From: an uncultured Candidatus Saccharibacteria bacterium
GTDB taxonomy: Bacteria; Patescibacteria; Saccharimonadia; Saccharimonadales; CAMLKC01
DNA: 6,410 nucleotides
Direction of reading: 5' to 3'
Assembly (NCBI GenBank): GCA_946480595.1
Contig: CAMLKC010000057.1
Coordinates: 1 to 6,410, forward strand
Each line of letters starts with the position of its first letter. The first letter of the stretch is position 1. The notes under the pieces are model-generated. The model had not been told where the DNA came from. It saw only the letters and a program-made list of their open reading frames with translations, and searched no databases. Positions 5,974 through 6,410 of this stretch are shown here, piece by piece. Both the position numbers and the translations under genes were made by a program.

Positions 5974-5995
5974 CCCCGCCGCTCACGCGGCGGGG
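5974..5995. repeat. Very strong GC-rich hairpin after the 6005-6406 gene
   Basis: CCCCGCCGC (5974-5982) and GCGGCGGGG (5987-5995) form a perfect 9-bp all-GC stem with loop TCAC. It starts 9 nt after the stop codon of the upstream gene on the minus strand. No T-tract adjoins it on the minus strand, so it may stabilise the transcript 3' end or pause polymerase before the terminator 22 nt further on. Confidence 0.7.
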
Positions 5996-6004
5996 CCCCG
6001 AGCT

Positions 6005-6406
6005 TCAGACGACTTCGTCATTCCGGTCGAACGTAGCCATGGTGTAGGCGGTGTCCTTCAGAACGACGAGCTTGCGCAGGGCGCCGCCGAGGCGAGCGTC
6101 CATGATGATGCGGTCGGGCGCCTCAGTGGCAGCCCGCAGCATCCTCAGGGTGATGACGCCTTCCAGCGCCAGGAGAAGGCCCTGGAAGGGGCCCACGCCC
6201 ACGTAGGCGATCTTGTCACCGTTGCCGTCGCGGATGTCGCCCGCGATGATCGCTTCGATGTCCTTCTTGATCGGTGCGGGGTCGACGGGCACGTTGGCGC
6301 CACCCAGGAAGTCCGCAGAGACTCGCCACTTGCGACCATCGACCCATCCACACTGACCGAAGATGGTGAAGACATCACCTTCGACCGACCAGTTGACACC
6401 AGACAC
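6005..6406 (-). CDS. Conserved-looking hypothetical protein, unknown function, start uncertain
   Basis: I do not recognise this protein. The frame is open to the right edge, with TGA at 6007-6005. The first start in view is GTG at 6406, giving 133 residues, but only four bases lie upstream, so the true N-terminus may be outside. It is a mixed, probably soluble protein: an N-terminal part rich in Trp and Gly (Trp6, Trp21, Trp27), a DIRDGNGDKIAYVGVG segment (57-72) that reads like a turn and strand, a hydrophobic helix-like stretch (73-91) and a basic/hydrophobic end. No signal peptide or clear membrane segment is seen. About 81% of codons end in G or C by hand count, which supports coding in this frame and sets it apart from tig. 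A hairpin and an intrinsic terminator follow. Confidence 0.65.
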   Translation of the reverse strand: MSGVNWSVEGDVFTIFGQCGWVDGRKWRVSADFLGGANVPVDPAPIKKDIEAIIAGDIRDGNGDKIAYVGVGPFQGLLLALEGVITLRMLRAATEAPDRIIMDARLGGALRKLVVLKDTAYTMATFDRNDEVV

Positions 6407-6410
6407 GATA

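Noticed and set aside
6145..6399. An 84-codon minus-strand frame overlapping the 6005-6406 gene
   Set aside because: It is Ser/Arg/Ala-rich and out of frame with the strong third-position G/C bias, so it is a shadow.
1..6410. CRISPR arrays, tRNA or rRNA genes, insertion sequences
   Set aside because: No spaced repeat array, tRNA-like fold, rRNA sequence or transposase reading frame was seen on either strand.

Overview
This 6.4 kb bacterial window has about 50% GC. Its core genes, all on the minus strand, encode transcription and protein quality control machinery. In minus-strand order they are: a GC-rich gene of unknown function (6005-6406), tig (trigger factor), clpP (Clp protease subunit), rpoB (RNA polymerase beta) and the first 13 codons of rpoC (running off the left edge). 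One small GC-rich gene for a single-pass membrane protein (4321-4512) lies on the plus strand between tig and clpP. The short RpoB (1116 aa, no lineage-specific inserts) and the style of RpoB, ClpP and trigger factor suggest a Candidate Phyla Radiation bacterium, most like Candidatus Saccharibacteria (TM7). That assignment is an impression from the proteins, not a database result.

Layout. 1-39 is the rpoC start, 1 nt after the rpoB stop, with its Shine-Dalgarno (SD) inside the last rpoB codons. 41-3391 is rpoB with a GTG start and a good SD. 3392-3595 holds the rpoB leader (two inverted repeats), a sigma70-type promoter (TTGACG, 17 nt, CACAAT) and a weak terminator for clpP. 3596-4192 is clpP. 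4193-4320 is a divergent control region: a near-perfect CIRCE operator (the HrcA binding site) overlaps the clpP -35 box, and a TATAAT promoter faces the small plus-strand gene. 4513-4607 holds a 14-bp palindrome and a bidirectional terminator between that gene and tig. 4608-5894 is tig. 5895-6004 holds the tig promoter, the terminator of the upstream gene and a very strong GC-rich hairpin. 6005-6410 is the second GC-rich gene, which reaches the right edge.

How it fits together. Trigger factor meets nascent chains at the ribosome and ClpP degrades damaged or tagged proteins; tig and clpP are classic neighbours (tig-clpP-clpX). Here clpX does not follow clpP; rpoBC does, and a GC-rich gene with its own promoter and terminator sits between tig and clpP. 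The CIRCE site predicts heat or misfolding control of clpP through HrcA. A second theme is leaderless expression: clpP and tig each have a TATACT -10 box so close to the ATG that the mRNA would have 0-3 nt of leader and no SD, whereas rpoB, rpoC and the small gene have clear SDs. The two GC-rich genes have about 81-83% G/C at third codon positions by hand count, against about 40% in the first 40 codons of tig, so they look like later arrivals.
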